A stretch of DNA of 64,000 nucleotides from Candidatus Thiodiazotropha sp. CDECU1 (lineage in GTDB: Bacteria > Pseudomonadota > Gammaproteobacteria > Chromatiales > Chromatiaceae): the NCBI RefSeq assembly GCF_963455295.1, contig NZ_OY734020.1, positions 496,001 to 560,000 on the forward strand, read 5' to 3'. The translations under genes and the position numbers were made by a program. The notes under the pieces were generated by a model. The model saw only the letters and a list, made by a program, of their open reading frames with translations. It made no database searches and had not been told where the DNA came from. Positions 9,200 to 17,743 of this stretch are shown one piece after another (within the stretch, counting starts at the first letter, position 1; each line of letters starts with the position of its first letter).

Positions 9200-9691
9200 A
9201 TGTACGAAAAGAGCATCGAACTGTTGAATCAGGCCGTGGCCGATGAACTGACGGCGGTCCATCAATATATGTACTTCCACTTCCACTGCGATGACCAGGG
9301 CATCGAACTGCTGTCGGCCCTGTTCAAGCGAACCGCTATCGAGGAGATGATGCATATCGAGCGTCTGGCAGACCGGATCCTGTTTCTCAAGGGGGATGTG
9401 GTGATGCAGGCGGCGCAAAAGGTGGAGCCGATCCAGGATGTGAAGGCGATGCTGGAATGGGCCGACAAATCCGAGCAGTCTGCGATCAAGATGTACAACG
9501 GCTTCGCCCTCGAGTGCGCCAGCCATGCGGACTCCGCCACCAAAAAGCTGTTCGAGGATCTGGTGATGGATGAAGAGCGCCACTTCGGTCAGTTCGACAG
9601 TGAAAGCGATAACGTGAAGCGCTTTGGGGAAAGCTACCTGGCGCAGCAGGTCATGGAGCGGAGCAAGGCCTCGGTCGCCCCGCAAGAGTGA
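9200..9691 (+). CDS. bfr: Bacterioferritin
   Basis: A 163-residue four-helix ferritin-like protein, the normal bacterioferritin length. Ferroxidase ligands are recognisable: Glu16 in VADELTAVHQY, Glu49 and His52 in IEEMMHIERL, and the second Glu-x2-His in VMDEERHFGQF. Met50 in the EEM motif matches the haem-binding methionine of bacterioferritins. It should store iron as a 24-mer and oxidise Fe(II). A good Shine-Dalgarno, AAGGAAG, precedes the ATG. It stands alone between the VOC pseudogene and the EF-hand/LytM gene. Confidence 0.88.
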   Translation: MYEKSIELLNQAVADELTAVHQYMYFHFHCDDQGIELLSALFKRTAIEEMMHIERLADRILFLKGDVVMQAAQKVEPIQDVKAMLEWADKSEQSAIKMYNGFALECASHADSATKKLFEDLVMDEERHFGQFDSESDNVKRFGESYLAQQVMERSKASVAPQE

Positions 9692-9881
9692 GGCAGTCGA
9701 GGGAGCTCGTCCTGCCAAAATTCAGGCGTAGCGGTCTGTGCTGAAAACGACAGAGGGTGTCAGATCAGGCAACCTTGAGTATGTTAGTCACTTGGCTCAT
9801 ATTTCTGTGTGCCCAGATTCTGGATTCCGGCATGACGAACATTCTACAGTCTCAATAAGGCAAGGTCTGAGGTGATACGGG

Positions 9882-10898
9882 ATGGAACAGAATATTACCT
9901 TGAGTTGTAGTCCTTCAACTGCACTAAAGTTACTGTTTATATTCATTCTCGCCTCACTGTCGGCAGAGGTTTGCGCACAAAAGACAGCCGCGGGAATAAT
10001 GTCAAAACTGGATCGTAACGGCGATGCAAGCATCAGCCGCGAGGAGTGGCGCAAGAAACGGATTTTCGACAAGGTCGATCTGGATGGGGACGGTGTCATA
10101 TCCTTTGACGAACTGCAGATCCGTTTGGGTGAAAAAGCGCCTGATCCGAAAAGCGGTATCGAACTGCCGGATGCGGTTTCCATCAGCGCCATCCGCCGCG
10201 GCCGTCATGACAGTGTGCAGGACCTGAAGGATCGTGGTTTGATCGAAACCGGGCTTTACCCTGTGTGGGGTGAGGATGTCTCATGTCGTGGTATCGATCA
10301 CTGGTATGCCATGGATTACTCACAATTCCGCCCCAAGCAGGCCTACCATGGTGGCGTCGATATTCCCGCTCCCTTCGGCACCCCCATCCATGCGGTGATG
10401 GATGGTGAGGTGATTGCAGTCTATGCGGGTAAGCAAAGCCCTCGCGGTATCGAGGTAGTGATGCGACATACTCCCGGAGAGAGTGGTCTGCCCCTCTATC
10501 TCTACAGTCGCTACACCCATTTTCAACGTATGCCCGATGTCCAGGTAGGACAGCGCCTGAAGATGGGCGATGTTATCGGCACCACCGGCAACACCGGGGT
10601 TTTGGGCTGTGAGTTGAAACATGAAATCTGCAGGAAGTCCCGCCGACCGGTACTCCATTTCGATATCCTCTACTCCGGCAGTGAGAAATATTATGACAAC
10701 GGTAATATGGTGATCCCTTTCGATGCGCACTGGATGGACCCGAATGCACTTTTTCGCAAATCCATGCCCGTTGATTCAATAAGCATGTCGGCCCTGCCTA
10801 AGAGTGAGAAGGCTGTTCGAATCTCCTATATGTTGGAAAATGGAGAGTTGCACCCGGCTGACACACGCATGATCTGGCCCTATACCTGTTCCCGTTAG
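9882..10898 (+). CDS. Secreted EF-hand plus M23 (LytM-like) protein with a degenerate HxH motif
   Basis: A 338-residue exported protein with an N-terminal hydrophobic segment at ~15-32. Two canonical EF-hand loops follow, D44-RNGDASISRE-E55 and D66-LDGDGVISFD-E77. A LytM/M23 region occupies ~150-285: the zinc pair is visible as H156-GGV-D160 and a catalytic-type histidine as H213 in YTHF. The usual HxH near the end reads V257-L-H259, so the zinc ligand remains while the first histidine is replaced. It may be a calcium-responsive cell-wall hydrolase, or a non-catalytic M23 scaffold like the EnvC/NlpD activators. No operon partner is evident. Confidence 0.75.
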   Translation: MEQNITLSCSPSTALKLLFIFILASLSAEVCAQKTAAGIMSKLDRNGDASISREEWRKKRIFDKVDLDGDGVISFDELQIRLGEKAPDPKSGIELPDAVSISAIRRGRHDSVQDLKDRGLIETGLYPVWGEDVSCRGIDHWYAMDYSQFRPKQAYHGGVDIPAPFGTPIHAVMDGEVIAVYAGKQSPRGIEVVMRHTPGESGLPLYLYSRYTHFQRMPDVQVGQRLKMGDVIGTTGNTGVLGCELKHEICRKSRRPVLHFDILYSGSEKYYDNGNMVIPFDAHWMDPNALFRKSMPVDSISMSALPKSEKAVRISYMLENGELHPADTRMIWPYTCSR

Positions 10899-10907
10899 CC
10901 CCGCCGG

Positions 10908-10955
10908 CATCTCCACACTTTCTCCTCTATACCTGCATTTTCCCCTCATAGACTC
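10908..10955 (+). promoter_or_regulatory. Direct-repeat promoter-like element with no gene downstream
   Basis: CATCTCC at 10908, TTTCTCC at 10919 (period 11 bp) and TAGACTC at 10949 reproduce the pattern and spacing seen upstream of the Spy-like gene at 30362-30409. The two stretches also share most of the sequence between these blocks. The site points rightward into 113 bp without an open frame and then into the 3' end of the RND gene. Confidence 0.5.
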
Positions 10956-11067
10956 GATCTTGAGCGTACCGGTTAATAAAAAAACACCGAGATAGACTAA
11001 CAGGCCCTAAGTGAAAATAATTGAAAATACCCAAGAATATGCTCTTCTTTTAACAGACTTTCCAGGT

Positions 11068-14000
11068 CTAGAGGGCTGATCCTGACTCAGTGCTGCCAGT
11101 TGCTTTTGGTAAACGACGAAAAAACAGAGCGGCCATGATTAATGCAGGCAAGAACGTCAAGGTAACGAACGCGGTTCCAACCAGCCCGCACAGCACTATT
11201 ACACCAACACCACGATAGAGTTCAGTACCCTCGCCTGGGATCAGGACAAGCGGCGCCAATCCGCATACGGTCGTCAATGTAGTCATGGCGATGGGCCTTA
11301 GGCGTATGGCGACCGCATCGCGCACGGCCTGCCGTGCCGCCATGTTGTGTTCCCGGACATTGACCATGGCCTGATGCACGATCAGGATGGGGTTGTTGAC
11401 CACGGTACCCATAAGGATGAGAAAACCAAGCATAGTGATCATATCGAACGGTTGGCTCATTGCCGGGTAGCCGATGGCTGGCAGCCAGGCGCCGATCTGG
11501 TTCATCAACCAGAGCCCAACAAGTCCGGAAGCGATTCCCAGCGGAATAGTGGTCATGATCAACAAGGGATAACCCCAGTGGGAAAAGATAGCGACCAGGA
11601 CCAGATAGATAATGACGAGGGCCACCAGGTAGTTGGCGGTAAGTGATTCGCGGGTGGCCTGCAATTGGTCGCTGGCGCCGGAGATGATGATTTTTACATT
11701 GCTGGGTACGGCGCCGCTATCCAGCAGGTATGTAACCACGTCGCGTTTGACGATCTCCAGTCCCGTCTCCAAGGCGATGTTGTCTGGCGGTATGATGCTC
11801 AGGGTTACGGTGCGTTTTCCATTCACGCGGCGGATGTTGCTGGTGTCGACTGACTCCACTATTCTCGCCAGCGATGCCAGAGGCACCACGGCATTGGTAG
11901 GAGTATAGACCGGCAGACTATCCAGGCTTTCCAGCGAGGCATTGTTACCCGCACTGCTGTAGAGATAGATATCGATCTTGTCATCTTCAAGAAAGAACTC
12001 ATCGACAAAGGCGCCGTCGGTCATGGCGGCGATGGTGAATCCAATGTCGGCATTGGATATACCGGACTGCGCCAGCCGTTCCCAGTTAGGCTTGATCTCG
12101 ATCAAGGGTTGAGAGAGGGTCAACGAAGCGGGTTGCGAGCGGACCCTCGGTTTTTCGAAAACTTGCTTGGCGCGGGATTCGGCGCTTGCGGCAACCGCAT
12201 AGATGGTCTGCAGGGAGGGGCCTGAGATGTCGAGGTTTATACTGCGAGTACCGCCGCTATTGCTGGTTATGATGGAGCCGCGTGATACGAACGAACGCAT
12301 ACCGACATACTTTTCATACTGCCTATCAATGGCATCCATCAGCGGCTTGATATGATTGGGGTCCTTTGGCTGAGCGATGATGCGCAGGCGGGTGGCCTGA
12401 ATACTCAGATTGAAATAGGCCATGGCCGGCACCTCGGTCTCGCCACGGTCAAATCGGCTCGGGTCGTGCTCCAGGAAGGGCATGAAATACTCCTGCACTT
12501 CATGGCCGATGCGCGTCATGGTTTCGAGATTGTAGCCGGTGGGCGGACTCATGCTGGCAAACAGCTTCGGCTCCTCTCCTTCCGGCAGGTATTCAGCGGG
12601 AGGTGTGAGGTAGACGATGATTGCGCCACAGATACCGATCACCACCGCGATGACGCCCAACTGATGCATGCGTGTCCCGACTATCCATTCGACACGCCTG
12701 ATCAGAAATTCCCTCCAACCCACCTTGGTTGCAGACCGATGGCCCTGACTGCCCCTAAAGACGTGTGCGGCTGCCGCAGGTATCACGGCAATCGCCACCA
12801 GCATGGAGGCAATGATGGAAGCAGAGATGGCGATGGCTACATCGGAATACAACTGCCCCGCCTCTTCGGCGATAAACACGATGGGCACGAATACCAGCAC
12901 CGTGGTCAGGGTCGAGGCGAGCACCGCTGGCCAGACCTTGCGCACCCCGTCAACGGCAGCCTGCCATCGGTCCAGCCCCTTGCGCCATGACAGTTCGATG
13001 CTTTCCAGCACCACGATACTGTTATCCAGAGTCATGCCGATGGCGAAAGCCACCCCGGCCAATGAGATGACATTGATGGTGCGATCCGCCAGGATGAGGC
13101 CCGTAAAAGCGGCGATGGTACAGATTGGTATGCCCATCACCCCGATCAGTGTCGCCTTGCCTGTGCGCAGGAACAGAAACATGACGATACTGGCCAATAT
13201 TGCCCCGATAAGCAGATTCGTCCAGACGTTATGGATCGAGGCCTCTACATAACCCACGTCATCCGCCACTAGAAACATCTGCATGCCCGCGGGTTTGAGC
13301 ACCTCTTCGTTTATGGCCTCAACCTCCGGCATCATGGCGCGCTTGATGTCAATGACATTGGAACCTGCTTGACGTCGTACCGACATGCCGATCACCGGAC
13401 TGCCGTCCGTATAAGAGTAACGGGTGATCTCGAAATGGCCGAGCCGAATCTCCGCAATCTCACCGAGACGGGTCAGGGCATCACCCTCATGGTCAATAAT
13501 CACCTCTTTCAGATCTTCGACGTCACGAACACGCCCGATGGTACGCAGCAGATAACGCCGTTTGCCTGATTCGATCTCGCCGCCGGAGACGTCACGATTT
13601 CGCTGTTGAATGGCATAGCGCACTTGCGCCACGGTGAGATTGCGTTCGGCGAGTCGAGCAGGATCGACCAGTATCTGAATTTGTCGTTCGGCACCGCCGT
13701 AGACAGAGATTTCCGACACGCCTGGCACCGTTTCCATTCGCACGGCCACATGGTCCCGTATGAAATCCTGCATGGGGATCATGTTCAGGTTGCGCGGATT
13801 GCCCGGTAAGGGCGTAACCCGGAAATACATGAAGGAGTTGGCTGAAAAGGAGGTGGCGTAGATGCGCGGTTCATCCACGTTATTGGGATAAGAGGGCACG
13901 CGGCTCAGCGCGTTGATTACTTCGATCAGGGTATCGTTAAGGTTAATACCGAATGGGAACTCCAGTTCGACATGGGCGCGACCAAAGGAGGCGGAGGAGA

Positions 14001-14235
14001 CGATGCGCTGCAGTCCGCGCACGCTGCGCAAGTGCTCTTCCTGTTCGATGAGAACCTCTTTCTCGACATCCTGCGGAGTAGCGCCTGGCCAGTTGGTGCG
14101 GATGGAGATGGTGCGAACCTCCAGATCGGGGATCATTTGCACCGGTATTTTCAAGGCGGCGACGATCCCCAGCACGACCACGATGAGCGTGCCCACAGCG
14201 ATCAGAATTCCGTGTTTGACCATGGCTTCGAACAT
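11068..14235 (-). CDS. RND efflux transporter permease (HAE1/AcrB-like)
   Basis: A 1055-residue inner-membrane pump with the usual twelve helices and two large periplasmic loops (after TM1 and TM7). TM4 contains GMTLDNSIVVLESIE, with a single Asp where AcrB has a pair, as in many divergent HAE1 proteins; TM10-11 show GTVVNNPILIVHQ. It exports hydrophobic compounds, or possibly signals or lipids, by proton antiport together with the adaptor encoded 20 bp upstream. No outer-membrane TolC partner is encoded here. Substrate unknown. Confidence 0.88.
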   Translation of the reverse strand: MFEAMVKHGILIAVGTLIVVVLGIVAALKIPVQMIPDLEVRTISIRTNWPGATPQDVEKEVLIEQEEHLRSVRGLQRIVSSASFGRAHVELEFPFGINLNDTLIEVINALSRVPSYPNNVDEPRIYATSFSANSFMYFRVTPLPGNPRNLNMIPMQDFIRDHVAVRMETVPGVSEISVYGGAERQIQILVDPARLAERNLTVAQVRYAIQQRNRDVSGGEIESGKRRYLLRTIGRVRDVEDLKEVIIDHEGDALTRLGEIAEIRLGHFEITRYSYTDGSPVIGMSVRRQAGSNVIDIKRAMMPEVEAINEEVLKPAGMQMFLVADDVGYVEASIHNVWTNLLIGAILASIVMFLFLRTGKATLIGVMGIPICTIAAFTGLILADRTINVISLAGVAFAIGMTLDNSIVVLESIELSWRKGLDRWQAAVDGVRKVWPAVLASTLTTVLVFVPIVFIAEEAGQLYSDVAIAISASIIASMLVAIAVIPAAAAHVFRGSQGHRSATKVGWREFLIRRVEWIVGTRMHQLGVIAVVIGICGAIIVYLTPPAEYLPEGEEPKLFASMSPPTGYNLETMTRIGHEVQEYFMPFLEHDPSRFDRGETEVPAMAYFNLSIQATRLRIIAQPKDPNHIKPLMDAIDRQYEKYVGMRSFVSRGSIITSNSGGTRSINLDISGPSLQTIYAVAASAESRAKQVFEKPRVRSQPASLTLSQPLIEIKPNWERLAQSGISNADIGFTIAAMTDGAFVDEFFLEDDKIDIYLYSSAGNNASLESLDSLPVYTPTNAVVPLASLARIVESVDTSNIRRVNGKRTVTLSIIPPDNIALETGLEIVKRDVVTYLLDSGAVPSNVKIIISGASDQLQATRESLTANYLVALVIIYLVLVAIFSHWGYPLLIMTTIPLGIASGLVGLWLMNQIGAWLPAIGYPAMSQPFDMITMLGFLILMGTVVNNPILIVHQAMVNVREHNMAARQAVRDAVAIRLRPIAMTTLTTVCGLAPLVLIPGEGTELYRGVGVIVLCGLVGTAFVTLTFLPALIMAALFFRRLPKATGSTESGSAL

Positions 14236-14255
14236 GACTCTTTCCAGTGGCCTCT

Positions 14256-15398
14256 TTATTCCTCACCCTTGATGATCACACGCTGCCCGTCGCGCAACGC
14301 TTCATTGCCTTGCACTACAACGGTGGTATCGGCGGCCAAGCCGTTGGTGATAGTGACCTTGCCGTTGAAACTCAAACCGGTTTGAACCTGTTGTTCAGAG
14401 ACCGTGGCGCTTTCTCCTTTCTGATTGACCGCCCAAACGGTGACACGACCGTCTGGGTAGCGTATCAATGCATCACGATGAATCACGACACCTCGAGTCC
14501 CGGTATTCAATCGCAGCACCGCACTGGCAGACATTCCCGGCGCCAGCTTCACCTGGAGATCGTCCAGCGTTGCCCGAATCAGAAAGGTGCGAGTGCCGGG
14601 GTCGGTGACCGGGACAATAGTTTCGATCACGCCATCAAATGTTCGCCCAGGCAGCGCATCCAAGCTGATTAGGATCTTGGTGGACTTATCCAGTTTGGCG
14701 TAAACGGACTGCGGGACCTGGAAATCGATGCGCAGTCCCTCAGTAGCGATCAATTCGGCGACGGTGTCACCCGGCTGAATCCATTCGCCCTGTTCGACCA
14801 GTCTGCGACTGATGACGCCGGCGAAAGGCGCTATCAGCCTGTGTCGTTTCAGTTGCGCCGCCTGGCGTTGCTGCTCTGCCTGGAAACGCTTTACTCCAGC
14901 ACTGTCAATGCGAACCTCAGCCGCCAGCGACTCGATTTCATTGACCGACACGCTGTGGCGCTTGGCCAGCACCTTGGCATCGTTCAAACGGCGCTTGGCG
15001 TCCTCCAATTCCTGGATCGCACTTTCCGTTGCCGCGCGAGCCGCCGCCAGGGAAAGCCTGTCCAGCTCCGAGTTGAGCTGCAGGATTTCATCACCGGCCC
15101 GCACCTGGTCGCCTATCTCGATTGAGATACGCTCAACGATACCGCTCACCTCAGTCGATAGTTTGGCAATACGTGCCGAGACTACGCTGCCGGTTATTGG
15201 AACCTCTTCGATTAGAGCGACCTCCTCGGCTGAATCCACCAGAACCATCGGACCGCTCTGTTGAGCAAATGCTGGGTTCGCGCAAATGAATGCCATTAAC
15301 GCCAAGAATCGTCTCAAAACAAAGAGACCTGTCTGGTACCGATTTTGTTGCGGAATATCCATATGACCTTGGCCGGGGGAACAATGATATGACTTCAT
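14256..15398 (-). CDS. RND periplasmic adaptor (membrane fusion protein)
   Basis: A 380-residue adaptor with an N-terminal export segment (FLALMAFICANPAFA), a lipoyl/barrel-sandwich half (ISIEIGDQVRAGDEILQL), an alpha-helical hairpin at ~100-170, the second lipoyl half (RLIAPFAGVISRRLVEQGEW), and beta-barrel and membrane-proximal domains. It links the adjacent RND pump to an outer-membrane channel. The ATG at 15398 has GGTGAT upstream; an in-frame ATG at 15362 (368 residues) is also possible. It is first in a two-gene operon. Confidence 0.87.
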   Translation of the reverse strand: MKSYHCSPGQGHMDIPQQNRYQTGLFVLRRFLALMAFICANPAFAQQSGPMVLVDSAEEVALIEEVPITGSVVSARIAKLSTEVSGIVERISIEIGDQVRAGDEILQLNSELDRLSLAAARAATESAIQELEDAKRRLNDAKVLAKRHSVSVNEIESLAAEVRIDSAGVKRFQAEQQRQAAQLKRHRLIAPFAGVISRRLVEQGEWIQPGDTVAELIATEGLRIDFQVPQSVYAKLDKSTKILISLDALPGRTFDGVIETIVPVTDPGTRTFLIRATLDDLQVKLAPGMSASAVLRLNTGTRGVVIHRDALIRYPDGRVTVWAVNQKGESATVSEQQVQTGLSFNGKVTITNGLAADTTVVVQGNEALRDGQRVIIKGEE

Positions 15399-15581
15399 AA
15401 ATATATCACCGAAGCTCGAAAATAGAGCCTTGTTTTGCTAATGGAATAATTTGATTTCTCATGGACTTAATCGTTTTAAATATCTCCCGTCTGCTGAAAT
15501 CAGCTGAGTCCAGCTGACATTTGTGTCTAGTATGACGCACCACACTAGATTGCTCCCTGGCCGATGAAAACTTGAGGCAAA

Positions 15582-16328
15582 TCAGTGCAGCTTCTCCTTC
15601 AGGAATTGGCTGAAAAGCGCCCATGATTTGCGGTCTGCCTCCTCCCGGTATCGATCGGATCCAAATACAGTGAAAGCGTGCGGTGCTCCGCTGTAGGTAA
15701 CCATTTGGTGACTGATTCCTGCCGCTTCCAACTCATTTGCCAGTGACGCAAACTGGTCCATGGGGATATTGCTGTCGGCACTGCCATGCATCACCAGAAT
15801 CTCACCCCGGGTAGTCGAATAGTCCTGGCCGCTCGGTGTTTTCAATCCGCCATGAAAAGTGGCAAAACCCTTCAGACCCACTCCGGACCGGGCCAGCTCC
15901 AACACGGCCGCACCGCCAAAACAATAACCCATCGCAACGGCATTGTCCGTATTTGCTCCAAGTTCGGTAGCTTTTTCCAGAGCGCTGTTCATCAGCATGC
16001 GCATTTTCTTCCGGTCTTTATAGAGTTCTCCGGTATGTTGGCGTTTATCCGTCACTTCTTTTGGCCTTACCCCTGCACCGAACAGATCAGCGGCAAATAC
16101 TGCATACCCCATATCGGCCAGCATGTTGGCCCGTTTGATTTCATAGTCAGTTAATCCATCCCAGTCATGGATGAGCAGTACCATCGGGGCGTCAGATTCA
16201 GGAGAGATGTAGTATCCCTCATAGGGTTTTTCATCGACATGATAGATCATGCTTTCACAATAGGCGGCATTGGTTAACATCAGCGACAGAAAAAGCGCCT
16301 CAACTGTATTTTTAATCTTATTGCGCAT
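15582..16328 (-). CDS. Secreted dienelactone hydrolase family protein
   Basis: A 248-residue alpha/beta hydrolase with a cleavable-looking N-terminal signal (ALFLSLMLTNAAYC). The catalytic set of dienelactone hydrolases is visible: nucleophile Cys in GYCFGGAA, Asp in MHGSADSNIP and His in SGAPHAFT. An oxyanion-side LLIHDWDGL motif is near the N-terminus. Periplasmic location suggests hydrolysis of esters or lactones; the natural substrate is not known. It is monocistronic and separated from the RND operon by about 180 bp. Confidence 0.85.
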   Translation of the reverse strand: MRNKIKNTVEALFLSLMLTNAAYCESMIYHVDEKPYEGYYISPESDAPMVLLIHDWDGLTDYEIKRANMLADMGYAVFAADLFGAGVRPKEVTDKRQHTGELYKDRKKMRMLMNSALEKATELGANTDNAVAMGYCFGGAAVLELARSGVGLKGFATFHGGLKTPSGQDYSTTRGEILVMHGSADSNIPMDQFASLANELEAAGISHQMVTYSGAPHAFTVFGSDRYREEADRKSWALFSQFLKEKLH

Positions 16329-16422
16329 AACTTCTCCTCCTTAAATTAAGAATAAGCTGACGAAATATTCCTTTTCACGACCGAAGCGGTTATTTAGGTG
16401 AATCTCAGTGGGTTCCCGACAG

Positions 16423-16500
16423 CGGACGTTAACGGCCGCCTTCACAGGAGGCAAACTCGGAACCTGGCCGAATTTTACCGTCCTTAGTGTATGGCATTGT
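16423..16500 (-). other. Degenerate attC-like palindrome
   Basis: Read on the minus strand this begins CCTTAACAATGCC and ends GGCCGTTAACG, with partial complementarity between the ends and a GGACG/CGTCC pairing inside. The boundaries resemble attC core sites (RYYYAAC and GTTRRRY), but each has mismatches. It lies beyond the antitoxin gene, on the opposite side of the toxin-antitoxin remnant from the well-formed attC-like site. Confidence 0.3.
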
Positions 16501-16519
16501 TAAGGCTTTTTGTCTAGCC

Positions 16520-16538
16520 TGTACGGCAATACCGTACA
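16520..16538. promoter_or_regulatory. Operator of the YefM-type antitoxin
   Basis: TGTACGGCAATACCGTACA is a perfect 7-5-7 inverted repeat ending 17 bp before the antitoxin ATG. YefM-family antitoxins bind TGTACA-containing palindromes, and this one has TGTAC half-sites at each end, so it is a good autoregulatory operator. Confidence 0.65.
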
Positions 16539-16555
16539 TTTCGAAGGCGCCTACA

Positions 16556-16873
16556 ATGGACACCACCACAGTAAATAAATTTAGAGAAGGATTAAAATCC
16601 TTTGTAGAACAAGTTGTTAACCACCACTTTCTGCTACGTGTAACCCGCCGAAGCGGTGCAGATTTTGTAGTGATGAGCGCAGAAGATTGGGAACGAGACC
16701 AGGAGACATTGTACGTTTTGCAAAATACCAGCCTTATGCGCCAGATCGCTGAATCAAGTACAACCAATAAAGCAGGTAAAGGATATACCCCCACGGAAGG
16801 GCAGATGGATGAGATCCTTAGTATTTTAAGGAAAAACATGGCTCGTATACGAAGATTTGCGACAACACGATAA
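16556..16873 (+). CDS. YefM/Phd-family antitoxin (toxin partner is dead)
   Basis: A 105-residue protein with the YefM N-terminal DNA-binding fold (MDTTTVNKFREGLKSFVEQ) followed by RVTRRSGADFVVMSAEDWE, the classic phd/yefM strand-turn. The ATG at 16556 has GAAGG upstream and sits just behind a palindromic operator. The reading frame overlaps the toxin start by 65 bp, more than usual for such pairs, so the C-terminal tail (ILRKNMARIRRFATTR) may be a read-through extension after loss of an earlier stop. The antitoxin is intact while the toxin is not, so it could act only as an orphan repressor or anti-addiction factor. Confidence 0.75.
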   Translation: MDTTTVNKFREGLKSFVEQVVNHHFLLRVTRRSGADFVVMSAEDWERDQETLYVLQNTSLMRQIAESSTTNKAGKGYTPTEGQMDEILSILRKNMARIRRFATTR

Positions 16874-17078
16874 ACGTATGCACAAAAAACCTGCGCAATT
16901 TTGAAAGAAATGTTGCGCGATGATCCAACGACAGGTTTGGGGGTAGCCAGAAGCCCTTCGTCATAATCTCACTGGCTTTTGGTCGAGGCGAATTAGCCAA
17001 AAAGACAGGCTCATATATAAGTTTGACGATACATATATTTATATTTTTGCCATCGGCGGTCACTACGACACTTTATGA
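16809..17078 (+). pseudogene. YoeB/Txe-family mRNA interferase toxin, inactivated
   Basis: Reading from ATG 16809 gives MRSLVF, then TAA at 16827-16829 where relatives have Glu, then GKTWLVYEDLRQHDKRMHK. The frame then shifts near 16887-16897 to ILKEMLRDDPTTGLG, and shifts back near 16940-16949 to EALRHNLTGFWSRRISQKD and, after RLIYKFDDTYIY, IFAIGGHYDTL-stop. The two shifts cancel and the total is 270 bp, the size of an 89-residue YoeB-type toxin. The catalytic residues of the family (Glu before ALRH, Arg in SRRIS, terminal His-Tyr) are all still spelled out, so decay looks recent. Confidence 0.88.
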
Positions 17079-17092
17079 GACATAACGGTTTA

Positions 17093-17213
17093 GTTCAACG
17101 CCAAGCTCACCGGATTATTTTACGGAGAGCGTTTTTGTGAAAAAATGTAGCGCAGCGGAATGCACAAAAATGAGCGTAGTAAAATAATTCCGCGTGCAGC
17201 TTTTTTGTTAGGC
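17093..17213 (-). mobile_element. attC-like integron recombination site
   Basis: On the minus strand the site starts with GCCTAAC (17213-17207, consensus RYYYAAC) followed by AA, and ends with GGC-GTTGAAC (17099-17093, consensus GTTRRRY). Between them are imperfectly complementary arms, including ATTATTTTAC paired with GTAAAATAAT and GCTGCAC opposite GGTGAGC. The length is about 121 bp, within the known range. The stop codon of the GrpB gene lies inside the GCCTAAC box, as is common for integron cassettes. No integrase gene is present in the window. Confidence 0.65.
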
Positions 17214-17735
17214 ATTTTTACGCCACGCTACTGCATATTTTTCATGCGTCTTTACAAACTCGTCTTTGCCGTCACAGTATGCTCCAATATCATTATTGCA
17301 ATTTTTAGCAACGTCTAATTTAAGACCTGCATACTCTTTCGCGACCGTAGGATGTGCAATTAAATATTCTTTGAACGCTATGTGTCTAATAGTATTTTCT
17401 GAGTTCTTGCTAAATGCATGAATTTGGTGCGACCGTTTACTTTCACCTTTCTGAAAATAGCGGCGTCCCGAAATACCAAATTCTCCCTTACACTCGTAAC
17501 CGATGGACTCAAATATTTCATTGTAGCCGTCCAGTATTTCAATTTCTTCTACCTCTAGCAATATATCAATAATTGGTTTAGCCGCAAGGCCACTTACAGC
17601 TGTGCTGCCTATATGGTGAATCCATAAATTTTTTATAGGCAGGCTTGAGATTATCAATTGCTTTTCTATCTCAAATAGACGAGGCCAATCGTCGTTATAT
17701 TCAACAACTTCTATAATTCGCATAGTCTGCTTCAT
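17208..17735 (-). CDS. GrpB family (UPF0157) protein in an integron-like cassette
   Basis: A 175-residue protein of the GrpB branch of the nucleotidyltransferase superfamily, with the conserved EYNDDWPRLFEIEKQLI start and HHIGSTAVSGLAAKPIIDIL core. Its reaction is not established for the family. Packaging is cassette-like: the ATG follows GTTAGGT (17743-17737, matching GTTRRRY) by one base, and the TAA is embedded in GCCTAAC of the attC-like site. GrpB genes are frequent passengers in mobile integrons. The gene is clearly more AT-rich than its chromosomal neighbours, which supports horizontal origin. Confidence 0.85.
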   Translation of the reverse strand: MKQTMRIIEVVEYNDDWPRLFEIEKQLIISSLPIKNLWIHHIGSTAVSGLAAKPIIDILLEVEEIEILDGYNEIFESIGYECKGEFGISGRRYFQKGESKRSHQIHAFSKNSENTIRHIAFKEYLIAHPTVAKEYAGLKLDVAKNCNNDIGAYCDGKDEFVKTHEKYAVAWRKNA

Positions 17736-17743
17736 TACCTAAC

